Positions 1 through 13,600 are shown, counted from the first letter of the stretch. The stretch is 64,000 nucleotides of DNA from Punica granatum (GCF_007655135.1 NC_045129.1:13428274-13492273); one strand, 5' to 3'. The notes: a model not told the origin generated them from the sequence alone. Translations and numbers: made by a program.

Positions 1-1308
1 AATTAATGTATATTATTATGCCGTCCAAGTAATCTATCGATGTACGAGTTATTCTTCGACTCGTGGGACTGGGTACGTTCGTATCTGCAATTAATGGGTT
101 TTCCAGAAAGGGGATCGATTGCACGTGCAGGAAGCCTTCAAACGTGTTTTGCGCTGGTGGAGAGTTGAAACAAAATTAGGTGAAAAAGCTTGCCTAGCTA
201 ATATGGGCAACACCGAAATATATCGTAGAGATAGTACATCGCACGTGATAGTTTCACCAGTTTGAAAAGAAATTATGAATAAAAGTTCGAAAGAGAAAAT
301 TGCATCGCTTAATAGAAATATGTTTTGTCACTTCTAGAATTATATTTTGCCGATTATATCTACATTAATAATTGAACAACATCAAAACTAAATTTGTTTT
401 AAAAATTTAAAATAAATAATGAAAATAAAAGAGAAATTAGTTATCAATACAACGTGGATGCCGCATCTACAAAAAAAAATGGAGAAAAAAATAAAACTTG
501 GCCATAAACTTTTTTAGAGTTAAATTCAGATAATACCTTTAATCTGTACAATTAGCTGAGCATCTTAGGTTTACGCTATTTATAATGTACCACAAAGAAT
601 CTATAAAAAATATACAATTTTATTTTTTTATAATTTCGAAATATTTTATAGCAAAAAATAATTTGATCATATTGCCTTCAATTGAAGATCACCGTAGTAT
701 CTAAAAGATTTTTTGGTACTTTCGAATTTTTAAAAATGGAATATTATAATCCAAAATAATTTTGAAAGATTTTATTGATAATTTTATAAAGGAAAATAAT
801 TTAAAATTTTAAGAAACTCAAAAAACCGAAAAAATTCTATTCAAAAGAAATTATAATTAAAAAGAAAAGTTGCTTATAAAATCAAAAGTGAAACAAAAAT
901 AATAAAATAAATAATCAACCTTAGCGTTTAGTGGTAGAAAAACTTACTTTTTGAGAGCTTGTGTATAGGGATAGCAATAAATTTCGAGAGATGAACTCAC
1001 ATCACCAATCTTAAAAAAAAAATGAAAAGAGCAAAAAATTATAGAAAAATAAAAGGATAAAAAAAATTGGATAAAAATAAGAGAAAAATTAAAGTATAAA
1101 TTTAATCTACTCGCTTGCATGTAAAGAGAGTCATAGTTTCGATAAATCATGTCTAGTTATAGACGTATTTTTTTAGATCTAAATAGACTCCTATAATGTG
1201 TATGATAATTCATATTTATAGCTATAATATAAAATATAGATAAAATACAATATGATTTGTTTTTTTTTCCAGTGAACAAATCTGATTTATATTTTGAAAA
1301 GAAAATAT
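1..1308. other. AT-rich intergenic DNA, no gene seen
   Basis: Very AT-rich sequence with homopolymer runs and no credible exon on either strand. A stretch near 675-800 resembles one near 2520-2635 (shared AAGATTTTATTG and similar short blocks), suggesting an old dispersed or tandem repeat. Nothing else is supported. Confidence 0.6.
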
Positions 1309-2505
1309 AATTTATATATATCTATAAATATTATCTAATCTATTATTAAAAATAGATATGTGCAAAAAAAAATATTTCATACGTACTTCTTCTTTCTATG
1401 TAAACTAAAGGTTGTCCACATAACTATATATTAACATATTTTATATTATGTATGAATATATATACTTATTTTGATGTTAATATTTATTTATGATATATTA
1501 ATTTTATTTTTAAAAAATCGAAATTATTAAATAATATCTCTCTACATATAATAAAATCCTCTCATTTATTTCAAATACATTATGTTATATAGATTATAAA
1601 AATTAAAGAAATCACAAAATTGAATTTTGTGATGAGATATCTTTTAAAAAATATTTTTTTATTAAAAATAATAAAGAAAATAAAAATTCAAAAAATCTAG
1701 AAAATTCCATATATATCTATAAAGTATTATCTAATCTATTTTAAAAAATAGATATACCTATAAAACAATATAAGTCATATATATTTTTTCTTATTATATA
1801 TACTAAAAGTTGTTCACATAATCATATATTAATAGGGTAAATTGCACTAGTGATCCAAAAAATTTTACAAATGTTTCAATATGGTATAAAAAGTTTTTTT
1901 TGCTACTTGATAGTACAAAATGTTTCAAAATTGTTTCAGCATAGTACAAACCATCATTTCGCCATTGACACCGTCAAGTTGACGCTGATGGTGGAAAACC
2001 GGTTTTTGTGGGACGTTCGATGATGGTGCAAAATGTTTTGAAGTTGTAACTTAATAGTACAAAATATTTTACGTATAATGGTGTAAAATTTACAGATCTT
2101 GTCAAGGAGGGCTTGACGATGTCAATGGCGAGATGACGGTTTGTACTATATTGAAATAATTTTGAAACATTTTGTACTATCAAGTAACAAAAAAAAAATT
2201 TTGTACCGTATTGAAACATTTGTAAAACTTTTTAGACTACCATTGCAATTTACCCTATATTAATATATCTATGTTATGTATGAATATACAATAATATGTA
2301 CTTATTTTGATGTTAATATTTATGTGATGAAATATTATTTTTAAATTTAAAAAATTCAAGATTATTAAGTAGTACATACATTATAAAAATTTGAAAAAAA
2401 TTAAAAAATTGTATTTTATGATGAGATAGCTTTTAAAAATATTTTTTTATTAAAAATAATTTCGAAAATTTAAAAAATTTAAAAAAAAACCTAGAAGGTT
2501 CCATT
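1309..2505. repeat. Tandem duplication of about 400 bp, second copy interrupted by a MITE
   Basis: Copy 1 (about 1309-1708) and copy 2 (about 1709-2505) share the same order of blocks: TATCTATAAA with TATTATCTAATCTATT, then a GTTGT(C/T)CACATAA block, then ACTTATTTTGATGTTAATAT, then GATGAGATA(T/G)CTTTTAAAAA, and finally a TCTAGAA-type ending. Copy 2 is longer only because the 421-bp element at 1835-2255 sits inside it. The copies are clearly diverged, so the duplication is old. No coding content. Confidence 0.75.
1835..2255. mobile_element. MITE with long terminal inverted repeats and a 10-bp target duplication
   Basis: The left end begins GGGTAAATTGCA and the right end is its inverse (TGCAATTTACCC). 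The inverted similarity runs for well over 100 bp from each end, through blocks such as TTTTACAAATGTTTCAATA and ACTTGATAGTACAAAATG. It is flanked by a perfect 10-bp direct repeat, TATATTAATA (1825-1834 and 2256-2265). Length 421 bp, no transposase. The 9-10-bp duplication and GGGTAAATT ends fit a non-autonomous Mutator-like element; the superfamily is inferred. The ORF inside is only the read-through of the inverted repeat. Confidence 0.9.
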
Positions 2506-3183
2506 TAGGAAATCAAGTTGCATTTAACGGAGATCACTCTATTGTCAAAAAGATTTCATGGTATTTTCGATTTTTTAAGTGAAATATTATTTCAGAAGAT
2601 TTTATTGCTAATTTTATAATCAAAGATAATTTATTTGGTTGGGTCGACCTCGTAGCTTACTTTCATACATATATATATATATATATATATGATTGTAGTC
2701 GTCGTAATTTACTGACGGATCTCATCTGTATATAAACTACCAAGGTAAAAGGAGAATAACTCCTAATAGGTACGGGTATATGTATAGATAAATGATAAGC
2801 GACAAGAATTCAGTTCCTGCACGTTCAAGTTTTCTCACTTAGATCAGTCGATAACGATTCCTTGGCCACCTTATCAAAGTTGGGAAATATCTATATGAAT
2901 GTTCGGGTCCGAAAGGGCAAAATCTATCCATGTCTAGCTTGGGTTTATCTTGCCCGGAAGCGAACTTGCACCATTGATGAGTTCTTTCGTCACTTAAGAT
3001 AAACAGTCAATAATTTCCCTTCTACCTTAAACCGTCCATACATGCACCATTTAGGCATGGAATTGAAAAACGTTCTCTCTTGGTAAGAATAAAGGAGTTC
3101 GGTTTGAAATGATTAAAGTAAGGGAAAAATTGGAGGATGATGCCATCCGTGAAGTCACCAATTAAACAGCAGTTTTATTTTTA

Positions 3184-4473
3184 GAGTAAATTAACAATTA
3201 GGTCCCTGAGTTATTGAGTTTACCTCACTTGGATCTTTGAATTATTTTTTCCATCGATTAGATCCCTAAGCTAACTATTTTTACATCAAATAAGTCCTCA
3301 GTTACATCAAATAGATCTTTAGTCACATCAGTTAGCTCCCTGGGCTCATTACTTAGGTCATTGAGTTACCTTTTCCATCACTTAGTCCTTGAGTTACCAA
3401 TCTTACATCAAATAGGTCATTTTGTTACATCAATTTAGTTCCTAAGAATTTTCATTTAGCTGCCGTTAGGGATGTAAATGATGTAACAAAATTTTCTTGA
3501 TAAGAAAAAAATAAAAAAAGAGGAAAAATCAAAGGGTTAAAAGGAGGGGGTGGCCAGTAGTGAGAGACTCGCCGGTGGCCACAACCCCCTCCCCCAGATT
3601 GGGGTCGCTGGTGACCACAGAGGGCAACCATTCCCAATGATTGTGACCGTGCCTATGCCTAGTGACCATGCCTGTGACCGTACCCAGTGATCGTGCACGT
3701 GCCAGAGACCGTGACTGTGCCGGCGACCTTAATTGGGAGGGTAGTGACTAGGATTAAGACCCCACTCATTGGAATCGGGAGGATTCCTAAATTGGAGGTT
3801 CTCTCGACTCTGACGGATGAGGCCTCGATCCCGATTACCCCCGATTTGGCACCTTTTGCAGTACCTTAATTTGAGAATTCTCTCAATTCCAGCAGTTGGG
3901 GTCTCGATCCCGACCTCCACCTCTCGATTAGGATCGCCGTCACCTTCTGCGGACACTGACGACCCCAATGGGGGGATGATAGCAGAGGACGAGGCCTCCA
4001 CCGCCCCTCCTCTTGTCACCTTTAATTTGCTTTTTTAAAATTTGTTTTATTTTCCTTACTAATTTTTTATTAAAAATAATTTGGTGAGTCCAAAGTAAGA
4101 AAATAACAAAAAAAGAGAGAGAAAAAAAATTACAAAAAAATCTGGTGAAAAACAAAAAGGTGGGCATAGGGATTTATTTGATGTAACATTTAACACTGTA
4201 AATTTCTCAATTTAACTGAATGATCTAACTGATGTAGCAAAAGAATTTATCAGATGTAGAAAAATGATAGAATTGATGTATCAAGGACTTAACTGATGTA
4301 GTAAAGGACCTAAATGATGTAGTAAAGGATTTATCTGATGTTACAATGAACTTATTTGATGTTGAAAAAAGATCTAAGTGATGTAAAAAGGACCCGCCTG
4401 ATGCAAATATCATAACTTAAGGACCTATGTGACGTAAAATCCATAACTCAGGGACCTAATTGTCAATGTACTC
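3184..4473. mobile_element. Non-autonomous Mutator-like element with GAGTAAAT ends
   Basis: Ends are GAGTAAATTAACAATTAGG on the left and the inverse, CCTAATTGTCAATGTACTC, on the right. A perfect 9-bp duplication TTATTTTTA flanks them (3175-3183 and 4474-4482). Both arms contain many imperfect copies of a short motif read as ACATCAAATAGRTC on the left and GATGTA on the right. The centre (about 3540-4020) is GC-rich, with degenerate GTGACCGTGCC-like repeats; it may be captured host DNA, but I cannot name a source gene. No transposase. Related elements lie at 35217-35815 and 58774-61829. Confidence 0.88.
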
Positions 4474-4929
4474 TTATTTTTATTATATATATATATATAA
4501 CAGTTATATATACAGGAGTGTGTGCGAGGTTGAAGCTTGGACAATTTGCCTATTCACATCTTTATCATAGAAGGCTCGTCAACTTAAGTTGTCGGTACCC
4601 TCGTCTTTCTCTCTCTCTTCAATTTATTTATTACGACATTGATATTTTTTTGAAGTCTATGTGTGTGTGTGTATATATATATAATATCATTGTGATTGTT
4701 AACATGGTCGGGGCGACGACCCATAAAGCGGTCAAGAGTCTTATGTTCTTTTCTAGGTTCCAACTAATTTCTTATCCAAAAAAAGATCAAAGTCTACGCA
4801 GCTTCCCGCCTTTACCCCCAACTCCCCTTGTCATTGGCATCCAACGTAATTATCCAAATTCGCTTTTCAATTATAATAAAGGTTCATTATTTAGGATACT
4901 TAATAGAAATCTTGGTAGATAATAAGGGG

Positions 4930-5010
4930 ACACATATAGTTCAATATAAGTATCGAACTTGAAATCTCTTGATTACCGGGCCAGACGTCACCGCACTACA
5001 CCCTTTTTTG
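4930..5010 (-). repeat. SINE-like repeat, tRNA-derived type, fragment
   Basis: Read on the minus strand, it has GTGTAGTGCGGTGACG, then GGTAATCAAGAGATTTC, then a B-box-like AGTTCGATAC. The same order of blocks is found on the plus strand at about 22986-23130 (GTGTAGCACAGTGCAC, TGATAATCAA, TGTTCGATGC). The family assignment rests on the B-box-like GTTCGAT and the repeated arrangement. A target duplication was not identified. Confidence 0.5.
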
Positions 5011-6317
5011 ATTATCTAAAATCCACTTTACCCATCATAAACGGGGTGAGGCTAGGGAAATGCAGTAATACATAGCTTATCAAGATTTAGGTAGTAATAT
5101 CATGCCTACGGGCGAGCTTCAATGCCACTCCTGGGCAACATGCTCAAGCCCCTGCGGCCCTTTTTATTACTATCATAAACACTGAAAAAGCTCAGTATTA
5201 TTGATCTCCCTAGGAAAACCTCGGATCGATTATCTGAGAGACATAATTCTTTTTTATGTGCAGGATCCTCTTGCGAGGCAAGTACAGAGCATACTCAAAC
5301 CCTTTCTGATGTGCAGGATCCTCTTACGAGGCAAGCACAGAGCACCTTAGATTTTATTAGGTGATCCCGTGAAATCGTACAATTCACTCGTCAATGATCA
5401 ATCTCCCTCTAGGTTGATCAATTTAACTTCTTTTTTCTGCGTATTAAAATTATGAGAAATATTACTGTCGCAATAAGGAATAAAACTCATAAGAATATTT
5501 CCTAATATGATCAACTGAAGGCATGGATCTCTTTAATTTATTTGTAAAATTTCATATACTGAATTACAAGCAGACTTCCACTTACCCGATTGAGCAAGTT
5601 AATGGAAAATGTACTAGCAGTCAAGAATGAGACAAACGTGCAAGGGATTTCTAATTGGTGGGGTTTATTATTGTTTAATCAAGAGAAAAAATAACAAATG
5701 ATTAGGTTATTTCTTTTAGGACATGGTCTCTTTTGCATCATCGATGTCTCTTAACTTAGCAATCTTGAATGTATAGGAAATAATTTGTCGTCAGATTACC
5801 TTAATGTCGTTTTGTAAGTAACGTCAAGTTGGATCATAGTTGCTGATGAATTTGATATAATACAAATTAAAAATCAAACACATGGTACAGTACAATGGTG
5901 CAAATGAATTAAATATGTAGTAATTTTATTCGATGCATATAAGCTTTTCACGGGACAAAATTATCTCATAAAATGCATCTGATAATCGAATAAAAATTAT
6001 TTCACTTCGCTCTACCCAATAAAAAAATTATCCACTTTACTTTTGTTGTGAAAAAAGCCATAATCGAATGATCGCAGTTCAACTTTTATTTTCCACTCGC
6101 TTATGATCATTTCGATTTCACTTAATTTGCCTTTTATATACGTTCCTTGTAAGATAATTAAAATATAACGAAATTACCATTCCAGAAAAGCTATTTAAAA
6201 TATTATTAAGAGTTTATTGTTAAGAGTTCCAATTTGTTTTGTGATATAAGTTATATGAGGTTGGAAAACATACATAAATTTGTAAAGTTTCTTACGCACA
6301 TGTATCAAAGGAGATTT

Positions 6318-6450
6318 GTAGCGCCACGGCACATGCTCTTGTTTATTGACTTACAAGTCACAGGTTCGATGTCTAGTGAGACTATTCGTGTCATTTTATT
6401 AGTTATTTATGATTTCTCTTTCATCTCCTTTGTAACCGAAAAGTTCTTGA
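6318..6450 (+). repeat. SINE-like repeat, same family
   Basis: Contains a B-box-like AGGTTCGATGTC followed by AGTGAGACTATTCGTG. It then has TTTTATTAGTTATTTA and a terminal TGTAACCGAAAAG. The last three blocks recur in the same order at 22986-23130, so the two are copies of one dispersed family. No host coding function. Confidence 0.55.
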
Positions 6451-7702
6451 CGTACGTAAATTTAATTTTTTTTTTTATGTGTTTTTCAGTTGAGAAGGTT
6501 TGTTGAAAAAGTTCTATCCATGTTAATCCAGCATAACTAGCAAGATAACATACGCAGTTTAAATCAGAAAATAATGATAATAAAATGATAATTAAAGTAA
6601 AAATATTAATCTTTAAAAAATAATATAATATAATAAAAATTATAGGGCATATTACTTATGCGCTCAGTACCTATTCAATTATTTGTTGCAATCGTATGAG
6701 AACTTCCTCCAAACACATGGTGAAATAGAATTACACATAAAAATTTCTCGAGTTTGATAGTCAAATAAAAAATGCAATATATTCAATGATAAATCAAGCA
6801 CTTAAAGAAAAGAACCGATACGTTTTCGATAACAAAGTTTTTCACTTATCAGTCATAGCATCGACTCATTTTATTGAAATCTTGATTTTTCGCTAAAGAT
6901 ATTTGGTAATGAACCATTCCAACTTATTAATAACACCGATTTAATTATAATATCAGACATTTCAAAATATCCTCAAAAACATAGTAAGCATGGTGATGGG
7001 CCTTGCGATTTGGTAATATTATAATACGTAAGGGTAGAAACTACTCTTTTTCTTTTTCTTTTTTTCTTTTTTCGCTTTAAAATTTGTCACAGCTATGAAT
7101 AAAATTAGGAAAAGAAAATTGAAGTCAGAAGAGAGGACGGAGGCTCCAACTCCCACCAGTTGAATTACGAGGCCGTCGAGTCGACAGTATTTTATTTTTA
7201 AAAATATAATAATTGATGCCGGAATAGGAACAGTGTGAAGTGTTGGACACGACAGCACAAACGACCAAAACACGCTATGTCTGCCCGGCCGGTGCTGTTG
7301 ACTCGGACTCAAAGGCGGTTGCCCGCGCCCACTCTCTACTCCCCACTCTCACGCACACGTGCAGTTTGCACGCGCCATTGAAAGAGAAACGAAATCCCCC
7401 CAAAATATACAAATTTAATTTTATGCTTATAAAAATGAACATAGACCGAGTGTCTCTATATTGTCACGAAAAGATAACGGCACGTGCGAAATTTACATTA
7501 TCCATATCATATGTACACGTGTGTGTGTGTATAACATGTTGATGCATCCACGTTTAAATTATGAGTGAATTTGTTATGAATTCGTTCAGGGATTAACATC
7601 ATAGGCCTGCTTATATTAATTAACAGAAGATGAATTACATAACCATCACATACAGGCCTAATTATTCTATTAATATTGGTAGGTTCTCCTCTTATTGAAT
7701 GC

Positions 7703-7761
<59 letters not shown>
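7703..7761. repeat. Compound microsatellite (CT)n(AT)n
   Basis: An uninterrupted CT tract of about 26 bases runs directly into an AT tract of about 33 bases. It is probably length-polymorphic. No gene nearby depends on it. Confidence 0.95.
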
Positions 7762-7765
<4 letters not shown>

Positions 7766-9899
7766 TGTGAAGAGTAAGATAAAGTTTGTGTTTCTTTATA
7801 TTAATTTTTTGAACTAGTACTGTAATATATCAATGGGGTTTGCTTAACTTAATAAACTATATAATATATAATGTGGAAGTTGTGTAATAGAAAATTTAAA
7901 AATCTGGATATAATAAATGCTGACCTCTCTTTAAAACTTTAATGCGGATGAGAGATTTTATTGTGATGAAAGATGTGGCAATGGCGGGCGTAGCTGTCGT
8001 ACAACGAAGAACGAAAGCTTGCAAACAAGAATTTGATCTCTTCCCTCGGATTAATGCCTGACCGGTATGAGAATGGCCCCGTAAACATGTGATTGGCAAG
8101 TCCTTCATATATATATATATATATATATTAAGGACTAAGGAAACATGCTATTGAGTCGAGGACATAATCAGCTGGACTTTATGAGAAAGGCCTAGACGGT
8201 AACGAGTGAAACGACATGGTTGTGACGTAAGGAACGTTAGTTGGTTTTTCGTCAAACCATCAGACATCATGTTTTGACGTGTGATTATTATTAGTTACAA
8301 TTTTGTGTATTGCCGAGCTATATTATGCTGCAATTGAGAGTTATGCATTGCAACTGATGATTGAAATCTAACTAATATCTTTTTCATAATAAGCTAAATA
8401 TACCTATAGATCAATGCATTATATTACAGATATGCATAACTTCTGAAATAAGTTTGTCATATATACATATATGCATGACCAGCCAATGAAAAAAAAAATA
8501 TCCCGGAAAAGCAGTACGTTTGTGTTCAGGGGCAACCGATCGATCAGGATTTTTTTTTTCTTTTCTTTCTGGTAACTGATTCCTAGTCACTTTTGTCAAG
8601 TCAACGGGCTTTCTTTCTAGCCACCATACACATATATATTTCCGTTCTTTGTTGGGCTAGCTAATTGAGTGAGTCTTTCCTGTTAGGGGTAGAGGAAAAA
8701 AAATTATTGGGGCTTCGGCCCTTTAATTTTCCACCCCAAAAAAAGAAAAAGAAAAGAGTGGGCCTTGAGTTTTGATGTAAAGATTTTGTTATGATGATTG
8801 GCCGAAAAAATCAAAAACTCAACTCACCTTAACTCAGCTAAACTCTAATACTAAATACAATCAAAAAATTGTCATGGAGATCGTTTTGGAATACCACCGT
8901 GGAGAAGGAATACAACACCAACGGTGTTAGCTCCATTAGGACCAAGCTGACGTGTTTATTTGTCAGTCGGACCAACTGAGTTAAAAAGGGGAGGGAATTG
9001 AATTATTATTTAACAAAAGAGAATAATTTTAATAAAAAACAAAAGGACCAAATTGATAGTAATCATTTCTTCATTGTTAACTATGTTAGGTCCATTAGGA
9101 CCAAGCTGGCGTGTTTATTTGTCAATCGGGGACTACCTTGTATTGAAGAGTTACTTGATGCAACGAAGGATCAATTTGATGTTCCAATGATCTAATTGAT
9201 GTTACAAATGATTAAATTGATATACCCAAGACTAATTTGATGTTTCAAAGGATCACACTGATGTTCCTAGGAATCAAAGTGTTACTGATTTTATGCGCAA
9301 GATCAAAATGATGCAACATGCATAAATCATGGATTAAATTGATAGTTTTCTCGTATTTCTTCTTTTTTATGCCTCCGTCCTATTTCTTAATAACAAAGCC
9401 TCCTCACAAAAGATATAGGCTTGAAAGGCTTAGCAGAGCCAAGCCAATGCACACTCCGCCTTCGTCAATGGAGCCCAACCTTAATTTGGTCCACTCGTGC
9501 TCACTTCCCCCTAATGACCTGACCAAGTATCCTACGATAGTGTGCGGATTTGAATACTACGATTCTGGGGTTGTGGATGTAAGCCAAAAATACGATTGAA
9601 AAAACGACTTGCCGGCATTGAAATGACGCTTAATACCGTAAACATTTGAGGTGAGCTTTCCAATTATCCTGCATCAAGAATTTACGATTTCCGGACTATA
9701 CCCTTATCAAAACTACAGTGCTGAGATTAATAATTGAAACCTACGCTGCGCCATCACAGAAGAGAAGCACCTGAAAAATTTACAGAGCAGTTTAGCCGTC
9801 AGATTCAATCATGCACTGCCCGATATGATCCAACGGCTGACGTTCTGTCAAGGGAGACCGTATTTCCGTTAATTCCATGATAATTGTAAGAAAATTCCG

Positions 9900-10682
9900 T
9901 CGCTGTCCTCCGTCCTCTCCTCCTTGTCTCTTCTCAGAAATCGCAGAGGAATCCCTTTCTTCATCCCGGCGAGGGCTTCTGCTCCGATCGCTGTACCGGC
10001 GATACAGAGCTCAACGGTGAAGCCACGGAGCTAGTTCCGCTTTTCCTTCAGGCTTTCGGGTTACTGCATTGCTAGTTCCTTGAGGTTTGTCTGCGGATTG
10101 CGGATTGTCTTCTGATCAGAGACTATGCTGCTGATTTTGCTGTTCCGCCTTGTCTCTTTGTCTGATTTCTCCAAGTTGATGGATTATCTCCGTGTTTGTC
10201 CCATTTTACAAGCTCTGTTGGTGCTGCCAGTTCTGTAGCTGCGGCATTTCGTTTTTGTCGTGGTTCACCCTCATGCATGCCCTACTATGTTGTGGTTAAA
10301 GTGATGAATGATGGAGTTTGGCGACGCGCAAGTGGAACGGGAGCATCCTCCTGTGTTGTTTTGCCAGTTCGTGGAATTGTAAAACTTGTTCAAATTTTAG
10401 ACTTGAGATCCATTTGCTGGTTAGGGTTTTGTAGAGATTAGTTACGGAGTTTTACAAGGCAGAGACAGAGTAGAGCCATCCACATGTGGTGTTGCTTAGC
10501 TCGTGGAATCGCAAGCTTGATTAAATTTTCCAGTATAAATTTGCTGCTCGTGTTTCATGAGTTGACCCTGTTGGGTTTCATTTGCTTGATACTTGAATTT
10601 TTTTTTTTTTTTTTTTTGTATATAAGACTGCTACAATGCTACATTTGCTTAGTATGAAGGTGCTTTTCATGTTGCATTGCAG
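9900..10682 (+). promoter_or_regulatory. Probable 5' leader and leader intron of the FDM gene
   Basis: The start codon at 10688 lies five bases after a strong acceptor (pyrimidine-rich tract, T-run at 10599-10617, then TTGCAG ending at 10682). A plausible donor is TTGAG/GTTTGT at about 10086. The segment upstream of that, about 9900-10086, is pyrimidine-rich like plant leaders. The transcription start is not resolved. The short ORF inside the intron has no family features. Confidence 0.5.
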
Positions 10683-10687
10683 GTGAA

Positions 10688-13600
10688 ATGGACCCCAGTA
10701 GTGATGAAGAGTCAGACTACAGCGACAGTGAGATTGATCGCCATTCTGAAAAACCATATGAGCAGCTGCAAAGTGGTGTTTTAAAGGTGAAGGGTCCAAA
10801 TGGCACTTTAAGGTGCCCTTTCTGTGCTGGGAAGAAGAAGCAGGATTATAAGTATAAAGACCTACTTCAACATGCTTCTGGAGTTGCCAAAGGGGCAGCC
10901 CACAGAAGTGCCAAACAGAAGGCAAACCACCTTGCCCTTGCAAAGTACCTGGAGATTGACCTCGCCAATGAAGCCGATCTAGCTGCTCCTCCAGTTGTGC
11001 CCAAACCTACTCCAGAGACTTCGGAGAAGGATGAACGATTTGTCTGGCCTTGGATGGGTATAGTGATGAATATCGTGGTGAATGAGAAAAGTAAGGAGGA
11101 AATGGGTCATGGTGGGTATTGGCTGAACAAGTTCTCAAAGTTTAAGCCTCTTGAAGTTAATTTACTTTGGAATGAAGATGGGCTTACAGCAAATGCCATA
11201 GTGAAGTTTAATGGAGATTGGCGAGGATTCCTCGATGCCACAGAGTTTGAGAAGACATATGCCGCCGACCACCATAGTAAGACTGAGTGGAATGCACAGA
11301 AGGTGCAGCCTGATTCAAGTATTTATGTGTGGTGTGCTCGTTCCGAGGACTATGAAGCTCAAGGTGCTGTTGGTGATTACTTGCGTCAAGTGGGGAAGTT
11401 GAAAACTATAAGGGAGATTGTTGAGGAAGCTGATCAAAGTCGAAATAGCGTAGTTGCTCACCTGGCGAGCAAAATTGACATGACAAATGAAACTTTGAAT
11501 GAACTGCGATACAAGTATAATGAAAAGTCTTTGTCTTTGACGAGGATGCTTGAAGAAAAAGACAGGTTGACGAATGCCTTTCTTGAAGGTCTTACTCTTT
11601 TCCCTTCTCTCCTCGTTGATGTATTACTCTCTCAATGTTTTACTCTGTGAGGAAATAGAGAAGTATGTGTTAATACTCTACGGAAACTATAAGCTCAGCC
11701 ACCACTTACAGAAAATATTCACTGTAATATTCCAGTCATGGATATATTCATAATTGATTCCCCCATGTGAGATTTGCTTGAGGTTCACTAGCTTGAAATG
11801 CTGAGACAATCAACAGAAGATTTTAGCTGTTTCCATTCTCCACTCTTGCAAGTAGACTCATTGCTGTTTTGCTAATCATATGGCAGAATCAAGGAAGATG
11901 CAGCGCCTGGCACGTGATAAGATTCGGCGGATACTGGAAGAGCAAGAAAAGATGAACTATGAGCTAGAGAAGAAGAGAAGAAAAATTGACTCATGGAATA
12001 AGGAACTAAATAAACGTGAAGCCCTCACAGAGCGTGAGAGAATGAAGCTGGATGAGGATAAGAAAAAGGTAATTCTCGTTGCAGAAAACTGTTATATTAG
12101 TTTTTCCCTGTTTTCCCTTAGAATTTGATTTAAAGCCTTCTCACTTGAAAATTTTCAGTTTGTTATGCCATCACTTAAAAGCTGAGGTTTGGGTTACTTT
12201 GCTGTTTTCCCCATTTAAGATAGGGCCGAGAAGTTGAGTGCTTCTACTCCATAACATCTTTTGTTACAAGGATATACCATCTATGCTGATATATTGTCAA
12301 ATTAGTAAATTCAGAACCACTTCCATGTTTCTAGGTTATCTGATTTGCATTTGTATCTTAGGAAAGCAAATTTGTTTTGTTGTTTACTTTAGAAGTAGAG
12401 TTACTTCGATGTAAGGCACGAGGTTCTTGTAAACTTCTTTGATATATGTGGCATGTATCGTGCATCTTCATGCATGCTGATCTTCTCTTTTCCTTGCAGA
12501 ATGAAGTTAGGAATAGTTCACTTGAAATGGCTTCCATAGAGCAGAAGAGGGCTGATGAAAATGTTCTCAGGCTGGTAGAAGAGCAAAAGGTATGAGAATT
12601 AGATTTTAAGTTGGTAATCTTAAGAGTTTTGGAATTTGTGCTATTAATATTGATGAAAATTTATATGTTTATGCAGAGGGAAAAAGAGATGGCTTTAAGA
12701 AAGATACTTGAACTCGAGAAGCAGCTAGACACAAAGCAAAAGCTTGAGATGGAGATTGAAGAGTTAAAAGGAAAACTAGAAGTGATGAAGCATCTCGAAG
12801 ATCAAAATGATGAAGCTGTTAAGACGAAAATGCAGGAAATGGCTGAGGAGTTGAAGGAAAAGGTTGAAAGCCTGGCTGAAGGCGAGGAATTAAATTCCGC
12901 GCTTCTCTGCAAGGAGCGAGAGAGCAATGATGAGCTGCAAGAAGCGCGTAAAGTCTTGATTGCGGTACTGATACTCTTGCTTTCTTCTCTAATTAGTCAT
13001 ACAATCGTATGTCCAATTTATCTTCTAGTTTGACCAAACATAGCCTCTTCCTTAACTGAAAGAAATGTAAATGGCATAAAAGAATTACATTTGAGGATTG
13101 GTAGTTCTTGAGTGGGCTGGAGTCCATATTTGGATTTTATTAGTTTCATAGAGGGCTTCTGGTTTCTATGAAGGGCCTGCAAGAGCTGCTTGGGGTACGG
13201 ACAAATATCGGGCTTCGGAGGATGGGCGAACTCGAGAACAAGCCTTTCCAGGAAGCCTGCAAACATAAGTTTTCCCCTGATGAAGCGGAGATACAGGCCA
13301 GTACGTTAATATCATTGTGGCAGGCTCATCTCGCAGATTCCCAGTGGCACCCGTTCAAAGTTATCGAGACTAATGGGAATTATGAGGTATGACAAATGGT
13401 ATCTTCTGTTCACTATCAAGGAACCGAACTCTGGATAATTAGGAACGATTGAAACTGTATGTTGCAGGAAATCATCAATGAAGATGATGAGAAACTTAGA
13501 AAACTGAAGGAGGAGTGGGGGGACATGGTCTATGGAGCAGTTGTTGCTTCCTTGAGGGAACTGAACGAGTACAACAGGAGCGGGAGATATGTAGTTTCTG

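Larger units (their letters stand above)
4474..9900. other. Intergenic region, no supported gene
   Basis: Scattered short ORFs but none with family features, splice structure or codon continuity. It holds a SINE-like sequence on the minus strand (about 4930-5010) and another on the plus strand (about 6318-6450). There is a near-duplicate of about 33 bp starting GTGCAGGATCCTCTT at about 5259 and 5311. A compound CT/AT microsatellite lies at 7703-7761 and an AT run near 8108-8129. A diverged direct repeat of about 45 bp (GGACCAAGCTG-containing) lies at about 8925-8970 and 9085-9130. GATGT-motif rich sequence at 9150-9350 resembles the arms of the GAGTAAAT Mutator-like family, but no terminus was found. 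Confidence 0.5.

Noticed and set aside
4518..4922. 134-residue plus-strand ORF
   Set aside because: Composition is low-complexity with microsatellite-derived stretches (repeated CVCVYIY); no domain and no splice context.
8925..9350. Possible further member of the GAGTAAAT Mutator-like family
   Set aside because: GATGT-type units and a 45-bp direct repeat are present, but no terminal repeat pair or target duplication could be found.
10196..10441. 81-residue ORF upstream of the FDM gene
   Set aside because: It lies in the probable leader intron and has no family features.
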